A DNA stretch of 25,237 nucleotides from positions 1-25,237 of the forward strand of contig SVEW01000012.1 in assembly GCA_015057205.1 (NCBI GenBank). Reading direction: 5' to 3'. Under the pieces are notes generated by a model. It was not told the origin of the DNA and searched no databases. It worked only from the letters and a program-made list of their open reading frames with translations. Within the stretch, counting starts at the first letter, position 1. Each line of letters starts with the position of its first letter. Shown here one piece after another: positions 14,250 through 22,406 of this stretch. The position numbers and the translations under genes are program-made. This stretch comes from Lachnospiraceae bacterium. Its GTDB lineage: Bacteria; Bacillota; Clostridia; Lachnospirales; Lachnospiraceae.

Positions 14250-15500
14250 CTACCGGTTAAAGATTTCCCGAATATCTTTATATCCGGACATCTCTAACTG
14301 TTCCTTCTGGAACTTTTTGTTTTTGTTCATGCGACTAATTAATACAACCGTTCCCTGTTCCCTTAAGTTAGCTGCATCTTTCATAACCTCCACCATCTTT
14401 TCCTTATCACAGCCTTTTTCAAGAAGATATGCTACTTTCCCCCCTTCATGTGGCACTGTAAATCCATTTTCCAAAAGTAAAAGAACAATTCGTTCAAATC
14501 CAATGGAAAAACCGCATGCCGGCACATCCTTGCCGGTGAAATTGCCTACCATCTTGTCATAGCGTCCGCCGCCTCCGCAAGCACCGCCAAATTCCGGCAT
14601 TGCAATTTCGAAAATTGTTCCGGTATAGTAAGACATTCCACGCACCAGCGTCGGATCGAAAACGACTTCAAACTTGCCATGTTTCGTTGCTTCCACACAA
14701 GAAATAATCTCCTGAAGGTTCTCAATTACCCCTTCCTCCAGACAATCTCCCAATGTCTGTGCCAACAAGGTCAGTCCGTCTTCGGCATCCGCCAGATCTT
14801 TATAAAGTTGCATATACTTCAAGACGCCCTCCTGCTCAAAACCATGAGAAAGCAACTCTTCTTTTACTCCTTCTTCCGCAATCTTATCCATCTTATCCAA
14901 GATAATAAACACTTCGTCGAATCGTTCTTCAGAAAAGCCACAGTAGGCAGCCATCGCTTTTAAGATTCTTCTTTCATTGATACGAATCTCAAAATTCTGA
15001 AAGCCTAATTTTCCCAAGCAGGTTGTCGTCGCTGTAATCAATTCAATCTCTGCTAAATTAGTCGAATCGCCTAGAATATCAATATCACACTGTACAAACT
15101 GACGATAACGTCCACGTTGCGGGCGATCCGCACGCCAAACCGGTCCCATCTGCAGTGCCTTGAAAGGCGATGGCAAATCATTGGCGTGATTCGAATAATA
15201 TCTGGTCAATGGCAAAGTTAAATCATAACGCATACCTTGATCCACTAAATCTATTTCGTCTTTTGCCTCATCAATCTTTAACTTTTCACCACGTTTTAAT
15301 ACTTTGAATATTAATTTTTCATTTTCACCACCCTGATTGCTGGAAAGATTCGCAATATCCTCCATGCACGGTGTTTCAATTGGTAAAAAACCGAATTCGC
15401 GATAGGTCTTACTGATTACACCTTGCACGTAATCACGAATTTCTTTTTCTTCCGGCATGATATCTCGCATTCCGGTGACTGGTTTCTTCTTTAAAGCCAT
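14250..15500 (-). CDS. hisS: Histidyl-tRNA synthetase
   Basis: A 416-residue class II synthetase of usual length. Motif 1 region begins with PVTGMRDIMPEE. Motif 2 is ALQMGPVWRADRPQRGRYRQ, then FVQCDIDILG. The histidine-specific loops are LVRGMSYYTGTIFEI and GGGGRYDKMVGNF; motif 3 is PACGFSIGFERIVLLL. A C-terminal anticodon-binding domain follows (about 325-416, AYLLEKGCDKEKM to YKDIREIF). It charges tRNA-His in the cytoplasm. It begins 9 bases after hemZ and is followed closely by the chemoreceptor gene. No T-box or terminator stands in front of it, so its expression should follow the relA operon. Confidence 0.97.
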   Translation of the reverse strand: MALKKKPVTGMRDIMPEEKEIRDYVQGVISKTYREFGFLPIETPCMEDIANLSSNQGGENEKLIFKVLKRGEKLKIDEAKDEIDLVDQGMRYDLTLPLTRYYSNHANDLPSPFKALQMGPVWRADRPQRGRYRQFVQCDIDILGDSTNLAEIELITATTTCLGKLGFQNFEIRINERRILKAMAAYCGFSEERFDEVFIILDKMDKIAEEGVKEELLSHGFEQEGVLKYMQLYKDLADAEDGLTLLAQTLGDCLEEGVIENLQEIISCVEATKHGKFEVVFDPTLVRGMSYYTGTIFEIAMPEFGGACGGGGRYDKMVGNFTGKDVPACGFSIGFERIVLLLLENGFTVPHEGGKVAYLLEKGCDKEKMVEVMKDAANLREQGTVVLISRMNKNKKFQKEQLEMSGYKDIREIFNR

Positions 15501-15509
15501 ACTATCCTC

Positions 15510-16988
15510 CTAAACGTTAAGGCCTGCTCTTACAAGCGCATCCTGTTTCTTGTGCATCATTTCCTCAAGCCGAGCCAGATAAAGATTCACATCCTTAACT
15601 GTTTCGATGCGTTCATACAATTGGCCCGGTGTCTTTACTACTTTGGTAACAGCACCGGCTCCTATGGAAAAAATACTTTGTCGTTCTTCCATAATCAATA
15701 TATTATATAGTCCCTCTTTTCCGGGGACTGCATAACCTATGTTTTCCTGATTCCCGGCAATTTGCTTCTGCCGATATAAATAGTAAGGGTCCATGCCCAT
15801 CTTAGCCGCACTTTCGCCTGCCAACTCCATTCCAAAAACAGCATCTGCATACTTCAAATCGCTATACTGCTCTTTCATCAAATTCAGTCTGGAATTGTGT
15901 TTAATAGCAAGACTATGTGCTGTCAGGCTGTCCGGATGAAGTTTCTCGATTTCCTGTAACGTTGTTCTTACTTCTTCCTCACCCTCATTCGGCAAACCCA
16001 AAATAATATCCATGTTAATATTATCAAACCCGCAGTCTCTTGCCATAGCAAAGGCATCTTTCGTCTGCGCTACCGTATGTCGTCGTCCTAACACTTTAAG
16101 GGTCTCATCGTTCATGGTCTGCGGATTAATAGAGATCCGTGTCACCCCATGGCGACGCAACACCTTTAATTTTTCCGGTGTAATACTATCCGGTCTTCCT
16201 GCTTCTACAGTAAACTCCCGCACCCGGGACGTATCAAAGCTCTGCTGTAAATGCAAAAACAAATCATCGAACTGTTGCTCCGATAAGGTGGTTGGCGTTC
16301 CTCCACCTACGTAAATTGTCGTCAATTCCTTGTTTTTCAAATATTCCGCATACATCGTCAACTCACGCTTTAACGCTGCTACGTATGCATCCATCTTCTC
16401 CGCATATGCTTTTGCCGGAAAGGATGTAAAGGAACAATATAGACAGGTTGTGGGGCAAAATGGAATATGAATATACAAACTATAGCCATCTTTTTCCGGA
16501 AGCCTGCTTAACAGTTCCCTTTCCTTATGGGCTATTGCCAATCCCATCTTGGCCTTGGCCTCGCTAATCAGGTAGGAATCCTTCATTTGCTGCATAATCT
16601 CATAATCCGACCTGCCTTCTTCTAATGCCCTGGTAAACAACTTCGTTGGTCGAATCCCCGTCAGGCTTCCCCAGGGAAGTATCATCCCCGTCTTCCGGGA
16701 TAAAAGTGTATACAACAGACGCTTCACATCATTCTTTCGCTGCGTTCTGTCCTCCGCCACGGTACTAACAACCACTGCATTCTCTTCCTCTCCAAGAAAA
16801 TATGCATGCATATCCTGCGGATTCATCACTACACAAAGTGTCCTGTCCGGCTGCTTAAGAGGCGGTTTTTGCTGAACCACTTTGCTCACATCACAATGAA
16901 CATACTGTTCCTTGTCCGGATAAAACGCTTTCACCAACGATCGTATGTCATATTCAAATTCATCGGTATTTAATTGTATTGCTATCAT
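15510..16988 (-). CDS. hemZ: Coproporphyrinogen dehydrogenase-like radical SAM protein HemZ
   Basis: A 492-residue radical SAM protein. An N-terminal domain of about 165 residues (containing GSLTGIRPTK near 107-116) is typical of HemZ and absent from HemN. The radical SAM core opens with FCPTTCLYC (Cys178, Cys182 and Cys185 bind the 4Fe-4S cluster). It continues with YVGGGTPTTLSEQQ, EAGRPDSI, RISINPQTMND and ILGLPNEGEEE. HemZ is classed as an oxygen-independent coproporphyrinogen III oxidase-like enzyme; in organisms without a full haem pathway the true reaction is unsettled. No other haem genes are in the window. It lies between a metallo-hydrolase gene and hisS, an order common in Lachnospiraceae and relatives. 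Confidence 0.93.
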   Translation of the reverse strand: MIAIQLNTDEFEYDIRSLVKAFYPDKEQYVHCDVSKVVQQKPPLKQPDRTLCVVMNPQDMHAYFLGEEENAVVVSTVAEDRTQRKNDVKRLLYTLLSRKTGMILPWGSLTGIRPTKLFTRALEEGRSDYEIMQQMKDSYLISEAKAKMGLAIAHKERELLSRLPEKDGYSLYIHIPFCPTTCLYCSFTSFPAKAYAEKMDAYVAALKRELTMYAEYLKNKELTTIYVGGGTPTTLSEQQFDDLFLHLQQSFDTSRVREFTVEAGRPDSITPEKLKVLRRHGVTRISINPQTMNDETLKVLGRRHTVAQTKDAFAMARDCGFDNINMDIILGLPNEGEEEVRTTLQEIEKLHPDSLTAHSLAIKHNSRLNLMKEQYSDLKYADAVFGMELAGESAAKMGMDPYYLYRQKQIAGNQENIGYAVPGKEGLYNILIMEERQSIFSIGAGAVTKVVKTPGQLYERIETVKDVNLYLARLEEMMHKKQDALVRAGLNV

Positions 16989-17007
16989 CTGCCGCCTATC
17001 TCCTTAC

Positions 17008-17616
17008 TTATGCCACAAAAACATTGTACTGCTTCTCATGACCGATGCTGGTCTCTTCCATATGACCGGGATATACCACCACATCATCCGGCAGGCAAAA
17101 AATTTTATCCTTAATGGCACGAATCAACGCGCTCATGCTTCCTCCTGGAAAATCCGTTCTTCCTACAGACTCTAAAAACAAGGTATCCCCGGAAAACAAA
17201 ACCTTATGGTCCGGGAAGTAATAGCAACATCCACCCGGTGTATGTCCCGGTGTCTCGATTACCTTAATGGCAAATCCGGCAAGAACAAGTTCCTGGCCAT
17301 CCTGTAAATACGTATCTGCTGACAACGTAAAGCTGGCCATACTCAGTCTGGTATTTGACAACACCGCTTCTTCCTTCTCATCTGCATACACCGGAATATG
17401 GTATTCCTCCCGTAACGACTGTACTGCACCAATATGATCAAAATGTCCGTGGGTAAGCAAAATCGCCACCGGCGTAACCTCTTCTTCTATCAACAGTGCA
17501 CTAATCTGTTCTGCCCAATCCCCGGGATCTACAATCAATGCTTCCTTCGTGGCTGTATTCACTACCACGTAACAATTCTCCTGTATCATTCCTACCGGAA
17601 TACATTTTATCTTCAT
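17008..17616 (-). CDS. Metallo-beta-lactamase-fold hydrolase (glyoxalase II-like)
   Basis: A 202-residue MBL-fold enzyme, the short form lacking the C-terminal helical domain of classical glyoxalase II. Metal ligands are visible: THGHFDH at 55-61 (His56, His58, Asp60, His61), His in ETPGHTPGG near 131, Asp in FSGDTLF near 151 and His in VYPGHM near 180. Such proteins hydrolyse thioesters or related esters; S-lactoylglutathione or a bacillithiol-type thioester is possible, but the substrate cannot be read from sequence. It is cytoplasmic. It starts 2 bases after the relA stop, so the two are translated from one message. Confidence 0.92.
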   Translation of the reverse strand: MKIKCIPVGMIQENCYVVVNTATKEALIVDPGDWAEQISALLIEEEVTPVAILLTHGHFDHIGAVQSLREEYHIPVYADEKEEAVLSNTRLSMASFTLSADTYLQDGQELVLAGFAIKVIETPGHTPGGCCYYFPDHKVLFSGDTLFLESVGRTDFPGGSMSALIRAIKDKIFCLPDDVVVYPGHMEETSIGHEKQYNVFVA

Positions 17617-17618
17617 CT

Positions 17619-19922
17619 TTAACCTCTGGTTCGTTCGATATCCATTACACTTTCAACCTGACGAATCTTACCCATAATGGAATTCAATTCTTCCTTACCA
17701 CGTACCTGGAAAGCCAAAAACATGGTGGCAATATCATTCTTATTCGTCTTGGTATGCACTGCCTGAATATCAATGTTATATTCTGTCAAAATACGGGTAA
17801 TGTCCACCAAAAGACCGCGACGATTATGACCATAAATCACAATCTCCGCCAAATAGCTTCCGGCTTCAGAGTCAGCCTGCCATTCTGCTTCAATCAGACG
17901 TGACTTATCATGTTCACTTAAATGAATCATGTTTACACAATCGGTACGATGAATGGTCACACCGCGCCCTCTCGTAACGTAGCCGACAATCTCATCCCCC
18001 GGCACCGGAGAACAGCATTTTGAAAAACGTACTGCTACATCGTGGATACCACGCACGGAAATACCCGTCTTATTCTTATGGCGCTGAATTGCCCCTTCCT
18101 TATTGGCAATATTCTCCATAATGTCTGCGTCAGTAACATTCGCCTGTTGCTCTTTCCTTGCCAGGTCAACCATCTTATTAACAACCTGGCCTTCTCTGAG
18201 CCCACCATGTCCTACGCTTGCCATCATGGAATCCCAATCCTTAAATCCGTACTTACGAAGTACTTCCGCTTTAATCTCCGGCTTGTTAATCTCCGTAATA
18301 TCAATTCCATGACTCTTACAATAGCTCTCCACCAGTTCCTTACCACGGGAGATATTTTCTTCTTTTAATTCCGCCTTAAACCAGGCATTTATCTTACTTT
18401 TCGCCTGGGAACTCTTTACGATATTCAGCCAATCACGGCTCGGTCCCTTTGTATTCTGAGACGTCAGAATCTCAATTCGATCACCGTTCTCAACCCGATA
18501 ATCAATGGGAACAAGCTTACCATTAACTTTCGCACCTACCATACGGTTACCAACTGCCGAATGAATTGCATAGGCAAAATCAATTGGTGTAGAACCTGTT
18601 GGCAAATTTTTTACATCGCCGGAAGGCGTAAAGCAGAACACGTTATCGGAAAACAAATCCAAATCACTCTTAAGAAGCGACATAAATTCCTTGTTATCCG
18701 ACATATCTTTCTGCCATTCCAAAATCTGACGAAGCCATGCAAGCTTCTCCTCTTCCTGACCATCCGGTCGCGCACCGTTGCTGGCTTCCTTATATTTCCA
18801 ATGTGCGGCAATACCATATTCTGCCACACGATGCATCTCAAACGTACGAATCTGAATCTCGAACGGTGTTCCGTCATTGCCAATCAGTGTGGTATGCAAA
18901 GACTGATAGCGGTTCGGTTTCGGCATGGCAATGTAATCCTTGAATCTGCCCGGAATCGGTTTATACATCTCATGAATAACGCCCAATGCCGCATAGCAAT
19001 CCTTTACCGATTCTACGATAATACGAATCGCAAACAAATCGTATATCTGATCAATCGTCTTATCCTGATTCACCATCTTCTTATAGATGCTGAAAAAATG
19101 CTTCACACGTCCGGAGATTTCGGCTTTGATGCCTGCATTACGAATATGATTGCCTACCTCGACTTCCAAATTATGAATAAACCGCTCTCTGGTAGACCGA
19201 TTCATCTGAATTCCCTCCACCAGATTGTAATAAACTTCAGGCTCTAAATATTTCAAAGCCAAATCATCTAACTCTATCTTAATCTTAGAAATACCAAGTC
19301 GCTGCGCAATCGGAGAAAAAATATCCATTGTCTCTCTGGCCTTCTCCTTTTGCTTCTCCGGTTTCATAAATTTCAAAGTACGCATATTATGAAGACGGTC
19401 GGCAAGTTTAATAATGACCACGCGGATATCCTTTGCCATAGCAAGGAACATCTTGCGCAAACTTTCTGCCTGTAACTCTAATTTATCATGATCGTAGTTC
19501 AACTGGGTCAACTTGGTTACGCCATCAACCAATAGCGCCACCTCATCTCCGAACTCCTTTGCAACCTCTTCTTTTGACATGGCAGTGTCTTCCACAACAT
19601 CGTGCAACAATCCTGCTACGATTGTTTCCTTGTCCATCTCTAAATCCGCCAAAATAATACCTACACAAATCGGATGGATAATATAAGGTTCCCCTGATTT
19701 TCGTTTCTGGTCCTTATGCATTTCCTTCGCGATTCGGTACGCCTTCTCAACTACCCTGGTATCATCCGACGGATGATATTTCGCTATACATCGTAAAAGC
19801 TCTTCAAAAAGCACATCCGGATCCTGGAAATCCTCCGTCTTGTGGATTCCTCCCGTTTGCTCTTCTAAATGCTCACTAATCACACCATTCCTGTTTTCCA
19901 TATCCATCTTACACACCGCCAT
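17619..19922 (-). CDS. relA: Bifunctional (p)ppGpp synthetase/hydrolase RelA/SpoT (Rel)
   Basis: A 767-residue long RSH protein. The HD hydrolase domain spans about 55-200, with His107-Asp108 in LLHDVVEDT intact. The synthetase domain spans about 270-380 (GRFKDYIAMPKPNRYQSLHT at 325-344, FEIQIRTFEMHRVAEYGIAA at 354-373). A TGS domain lies at about 427-488, a zinc-finger-like region with Cys636-Cys637 follows (SKCCSPVPGDEI), and an ACT domain lies at about 690-765. Both active sites look functional, so it should make and degrade the stringent-response alarmone at the ribosome. Start choice is uncertain: the ATG at 19922 has no good ribosome site, while the ATG at 19907 is preceded by GGCGGTG. 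A clear promoter lies at 19957-19985. It leads a run through the hydrolase, hemZ, hisS and the chemoreceptor. Confidence 0.97.
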   Translation of the reverse strand: MAVCKMDMENRNGVISEHLEEQTGGIHKTEDFQDPDVLFEELLRCIAKYHPSDDTRVVEKAYRIAKEMHKDQKRKSGEPYIIHPICVGIILADLEMDKETIVAGLLHDVVEDTAMSKEEVAKEFGDEVALLVDGVTKLTQLNYDHDKLELQAESLRKMFLAMAKDIRVVIIKLADRLHNMRTLKFMKPEKQKEKARETMDIFSPIAQRLGISKIKIELDDLALKYLEPEVYYNLVEGIQMNRSTRERFIHNLEVEVGNHIRNAGIKAEISGRVKHFFSIYKKMVNQDKTIDQIYDLFAIRIIVESVKDCYAALGVIHEMYKPIPGRFKDYIAMPKPNRYQSLHTTLIGNDGTPFEIQIRTFEMHRVAEYGIAAHWKYKEASNGARPDGQEEEKLAWLRQILEWQKDMSDNKEFMSLLKSDLDLFSDNVFCFTPSGDVKNLPTGSTPIDFAYAIHSAVGNRMVGAKVNGKLVPIDYRVENGDRIEILTSQNTKGPSRDWLNIVKSSQAKSKINAWFKAELKEENISRGKELVESYCKSHGIDITEINKPEIKAEVLRKYGFKDWDSMMASVGHGGLREGQVVNKMVDLARKEQQANVTDADIMENIANKEGAIQRHKNKTGISVRGIHDVAVRFSKCCSPVPGDEIVGYVTRGRGVTIHRTDCVNMIHLSEHDKSRLIEAEWQADSEAGSYLAEIVIYGHNRRGLLVDITRILTEYNIDIQAVHTKTNKNDIATMFLAFQVRGKEELNSIMGKIRQVESVMDIERTRG

Positions 19923-19956
19923 TTATCTATTTGTATTCCCAAAACAATTATCTTTT

Positions 19957-19985
19957 ATTATACAAAATCTCAGAAAAAAAAGCAA
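19957..19985 (-). promoter_or_regulatory. SigA-type promoter of the relA operon
   Basis: On the minus strand, TTGCTT (19985-19980), a 17-base spacer and a perfect TATAAT (19962-19957). Predicted start near 19950. The -35 box lies 11 bases past the acetyltransferase stop, so the relA run has its own promoter, although no terminator separates it from the gene before. Confidence 0.85.
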
Positions 19986-19995
19986 TGCCGGTAAT

Positions 19996-20871
19996 CTACA
20001 ACTCTTTGTAAAACCGCAACATTTTTCTCCCCTCAGATTCAATCTCTGCATCAAAGGAAAATCCCAGTTTTTCAGCCACATGAACCGATACCTCATTATC
20101 CGGGCGAATCAGGCAAAATACTTCGGTCAGGTATAATTCCGTTTTCGCATATTCAAGAATTGCACGACACACTTCCATGCAATATCCCCGTTTTGTAAAA
20201 GGTTCTGCTATCATATACCCCAGTTCCGCTCCTGCCTTTCCATCTGCATAGGTCTTTGGGTTCATCCCCGCTCGTCCCACCGACTGACCGGTGGCTTTAT
20301 CAATAACATGCCACAATCCGTACTGGTAATAGCCATACACATATTTTCGATACTTTTGCATATAATCCACTTCATCCCGACGGTTCTCATAAGGTCGTTC
20401 CAGGAACTGCGCAATATGGGGCTGATCGTACATAGGATAAATAGCATCTAAATCTTCTTCATTTTCTTCCCGTACATACAAGTGTTCCGTTTCCAATATA
20501 AACCATGGTTGCTCCCACTCTCGTTGATAGCAACGGAGTAAAAATCGCAAATCCACTTCCCAAACCTGCTCACACACTAACGGAAACCCATGAAAGTCCT
20601 CCACCTCATCCATCTTGCATGCAAGGGTTGCAACATTCAGTTCTCTGGCATATAATAACAGCCTACGGCTTTTTGCCAAAAAAAGAACCTGACTTTTAGA
20701 CAGCTGATGCCGGCGGAAAAAGGAGTACAGCTCATCTTCCAACTCTTCCTCCGTCCCCACCAAAGGACACAATACGACCGAATACGTCTCCGCTATTCGC
20801 CTTGCGAATTCTTTCATTTCTTTGGAATCGTTGTCAATTCCCATAGCAATTACGATCGTTGTCAATACCAT
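19996..20871 (-). CDS. GNAT acetyltransferase with degenerate HAD-like N-terminal domain
   Basis: A 291-residue two-part protein. Residues about 126-290 form a GNAT N-acetyltransferase: ILETEHLYVREENEEDLDAI opens the fold, ELGYMIAEPFTKRGYCMEV contains the acetyl-CoA loop (R-G-Y in place of Q-R-G-x-G/A), and IRPDNEVSVHVAEKLGF is the usual C-terminal motif. Residues 1-115 look like the C-terminal half of a HAD phosphatase: SQVLFLAKSRRLLLYARELN corresponds to the 'vl-vGDs--D---A---G' motif. The catalytic aspartates are lost (AKSRR), and VDLRFLLRCYQRE joins the two parts. The HAD-like part should therefore be non-catalytic and may bind a ligand. The acetyl acceptor is unknown. The start is fixed by AGGAGG before the ATG; a promoter lies at 20902-20929. 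Confidence 0.85.
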   Translation of the reverse strand: MVLTTIVIAMGIDNDSKEMKEFARRIAETYSVVLCPLVGTEEELEDELYSFFRRHQLSKSQVLFLAKSRRLLLYARELNVATLACKMDEVEDFHGFPLVCEQVWEVDLRFLLRCYQREWEQPWFILETEHLYVREENEEDLDAIYPMYDQPHIAQFLERPYENRRDEVDYMQKYRKYVYGYYQYGLWHVIDKATGQSVGRAGMNPKTYADGKAGAELGYMIAEPFTKRGYCMEVCRAILEYAKTELYLTEVFCLIRPDNEVSVHVAEKLGFSFDAEIESEGRKMLRFYKEL

Positions 20872-20901
20872 GCCACTCCTCCTGTCTATCCCTATACTAA
20901 A

Positions 20902-20929
20902 ATTATAACATTAGTCGAAAAAAAGGCAA
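20902..20929 (-). promoter_or_regulatory. SigA-type promoter of the acetyltransferase gene
   Basis: On the minus strand, TTGCCT (20929-20924), a 16-base spacer and TATAAT (20907-20902) preceded by TGT as an extended -10. The leader before the ATG at 20871 would be about 25 bases. Confidence 0.75.
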
Positions 20930-21000
20930 TAAAACACACAAAAAAACCATTTTCTGTCTACACTTTGGACTTCCTTACCCCCCATAAAGAACTTCAAAAA

Positions 21001-21049
21001 AGGCCGCCGCCTCGAATGATGTTGATACATCTCGACAAGCGACAGGCCT
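21001..21049 (-). terminator. Terminator after the cyclophilin gene
   Basis: Outer stem AGGCC/GGCCT (21001-21005 against 21045-21049) and an inner stem TCGAGATGT against ACATC-AT-TCGA with a 2-base bulge on the minus strand, followed by TTTTTT. It is longer and less regular than the other terminators in the window. Confidence 0.7.
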
Positions 21050-21084
21050 CTGTTTTCTACCGTCATATTCCTTGTGTCATCTAC

Positions 21085-21606
21085 TTAATGCGTTTCCGGT
21101 TCGCCATATTCTTCACCAAAGGTGTCTACACTTACCTTCTTCATCACCTGTGGCGTCATTGGTCTATCCATGTAGTCCGTTTCGATTTCTGCAATGGCAT
21201 TTACATTCTCCATTCCTTCGATTACCTTTCCGAAGGCTGCATAGCTTCCGTCTAAATGCGGAGAGTCCTGATGCATAATGAAGAACTGGCTTCCTGCCGA
21301 GTTCGGCATATTGGTTCTTGCCATGGAAAGAACGCCTGCGGTATGTTTTAAGTCATTCTTGAATCCATTCATAGAAAACTCGCCGTCGATTTCATATCCC
21401 GGGCCTCCCATTCCGGTTCCGTCCGGACATCCGCCCTGAATCATGAATCCGCGGATTACGCGGTGGAAAATCAGTCCATCATAAAAATTGTGCTGAATCA
21501 GACTGATAAAATTTTTAACTGTATTCGGTGCAATCTCCGGGTACAGTTCTGCTTTGATTACTTTGCCATCTTCCATTTCGATGGTTACAATTGGATTATT
21601 TGCCAT
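21085..21606 (-). CDS. Cyclophilin-type peptidyl-prolyl cis-trans isomerase
   Basis: A 173-residue single-domain cyclophilin without signal peptide, so cytoplasmic. Core motifs: FHRVIRGFMIQGGCPDGTG (catalytic Arg in FHRV, then FMIQGG), GVLSMARTNMPNSAGSQFFI (substrate pocket Met/Ala and Gln-Phe) and HLDGSYAAFGKVIEGM. It catalyses proline isomerisation during protein folding. The usual Trp or His of the pocket appears as the Tyr of LDGSYAAFG, as in many bacterial forms. The ribosome site before the ATG is weak (AAAGGA about 10 bases away). Upstream lies the palindrome-rich stretch 21646-21876, so a transcript coming from the export-protein gene would carry that structure. A terminator follows the gene. 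Confidence 0.95.
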   Translation of the reverse strand: MANNPIVTIEMEDGKVIKAELYPEIAPNTVKNFISLIQHNFYDGLIFHRVIRGFMIQGGCPDGTGMGGPGYEIDGEFSMNGFKNDLKHTAGVLSMARTNMPNSAGSQFFIMHQDSPHLDGSYAAFGKVIEGMENVNAIAEIETDYMDRPMTPQVMKKVSVDTFGEEYGEPETH

Positions 21607-21645
21607 GTTTCTTTTTTCCTTTCTACTCGTTTATTCTTCCTTATT

Positions 21646-21779
21646 GTGTGACAAATGATATTACCATACGCGGGAACGCTTGCGCTTATTCCAAGCGCAA
21701 CGGACACCTACGGCATCAAAGATGCCTAGTGCCGGCGCTTGCAAAAATCCCGCGTCCGCTTATATCATCTGTCACGCAC
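21646..21779. repeat. MITE-like or structured palindromic element
   Basis: The ends are imperfect inverted repeats: GTGACAAATGATAT (21648-21661) and the reverse complement of 21762-21775, differing at one base. Inside them is a second perfect 8-base pair, ACGCGGGA (21668-21675) with TCCCGCGT (21748-21755). Two hairpins lie in the centre: TTGCGCTT-ATTCC-AAGCGCAA (21680-21700) and GGCATC-AAA-GATGCC (21712-21726). The result is a cruciform or multi-branched fold, richer in GC than the flanking DNA. It contains no gene. A short non-autonomous mobile element is one reading; a structured RNA is the other. Confidence 0.6.
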
Positions 21780-21792
21780 TACGCAACAATGT

Positions 21793-21876
21793 CCGCGATA
21801 GGAAATAAGAACTTTGCCTCCTCTCGCGGGTGGTGGCGCTTCGCGCCTCTACAGCAAGTATGTCTGTGTTTGCTGT
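21793..21876. other. Further hairpin cluster beside the palindromic element
   Basis: Three more inverted repeats in a row: CCGCGA (21793-21798) with TCGCGG (21824-21829), GGCGC-TTC-GCGCC (21835-21847) and ACAGCAA (21851-21857) with TTGCTGT (21870-21876). No U tract follows any of them on the minus strand, so they do not look like a standard terminator. With the element at 21646-21779 they fill nearly all of the 283-base gap between the cyclophilin and export-protein genes. Confidence 0.5.
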
Positions 21877-21889
21877 CCGGCGGGGGCAA

Positions 21890-22387
21890 TCACAGAATAC
21901 TTCCCAGCAAGCCATATGACAGAATTGACATCAAAACGGTAGCCATTGCGATGCCAATAATCTCTGCCAACAAAGCCTTTTTAAAATCGATGTTAAGCAG
22001 TGCTGCTATCAGGGATCCCATCCATGCTCCGGTGCCGGGAATCGGAATCCCCACAAACAACACCAGGCCCCAGAATTCCAGGTTCTGAATCTGTCCACTC
22101 TTACTCATGGCCTTTGCTTCAAACCAGCTGACCATTTTTTCAAACGCTTTAAAACGACGCATCCATGCAAAAATCTTCCGGATAAACAGAAGAATAAACG
22201 GAATGGGTAAAAAATTTCCGATTACGCAAAGAAGAATCGCTTTTCCCAATTTGACCTTAAGTAAGGAGGCTGCGAGCAGCCCCCCACGTAATTCCAGTAT
22301 TGGCATCAGGGAAATCAAAAATACAATCAGTTCCTTACTGACAATCCCTGACATGTGCATGGTAAACCATGTTACAAAATTACTCAT
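21890..22387 (-). CDS. Small multidrug-export family membrane protein (COG2426 type)
   Basis: A 165-residue polytopic membrane protein of the 'putative small multi-drug export' family. Typical segments are FLISLMPILELRGGLLAASL, then LCVIGNFLPIPFILLFIRKI, an amphipathic MVSWFEAKA stretch, LVLFVGIPIPGTGAWMGSLI and a final helix pair. The family name rests on weak evidence; LELRGG and PIPGTGAW resemble the re-entrant motifs of DedA/SNARE-associated membrane proteins, so lipid or ion transport is equally possible. The frame is open to 22438, but the ATG at 22387 is preferred: AAAGGAAG precedes it, and the longer version would run into the aminotransferase gene. It follows that gene by 19 bases and is probably cotranscribed. 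Confidence 0.85.
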   Translation of the reverse strand: MSNFVTWFTMHMSGIVSKELIVFLISLMPILELRGGLLAASLLKVKLGKAILLCVIGNFLPIPFILLFIRKIFAWMRRFKAFEKMVSWFEAKAMSKSGQIQNLEFWGLVLFVGIPIPGTGAWMGSLIAALLNIDFKKALLAEIIGIAMATVLMSILSYGLLGSIL

Positions 22388-22406
22388 AGCTTCCTTTCTG
22401 GAAGAA

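Noticed and set aside
19974..20012. Terminator between the acetyltransferase and relA (T8 run)
   Set aside because: A weak bulged hairpin at the end of the acetyltransferase gene ends about 8 bases before the T run; the run is better explained as the spacer of the relA promoter.
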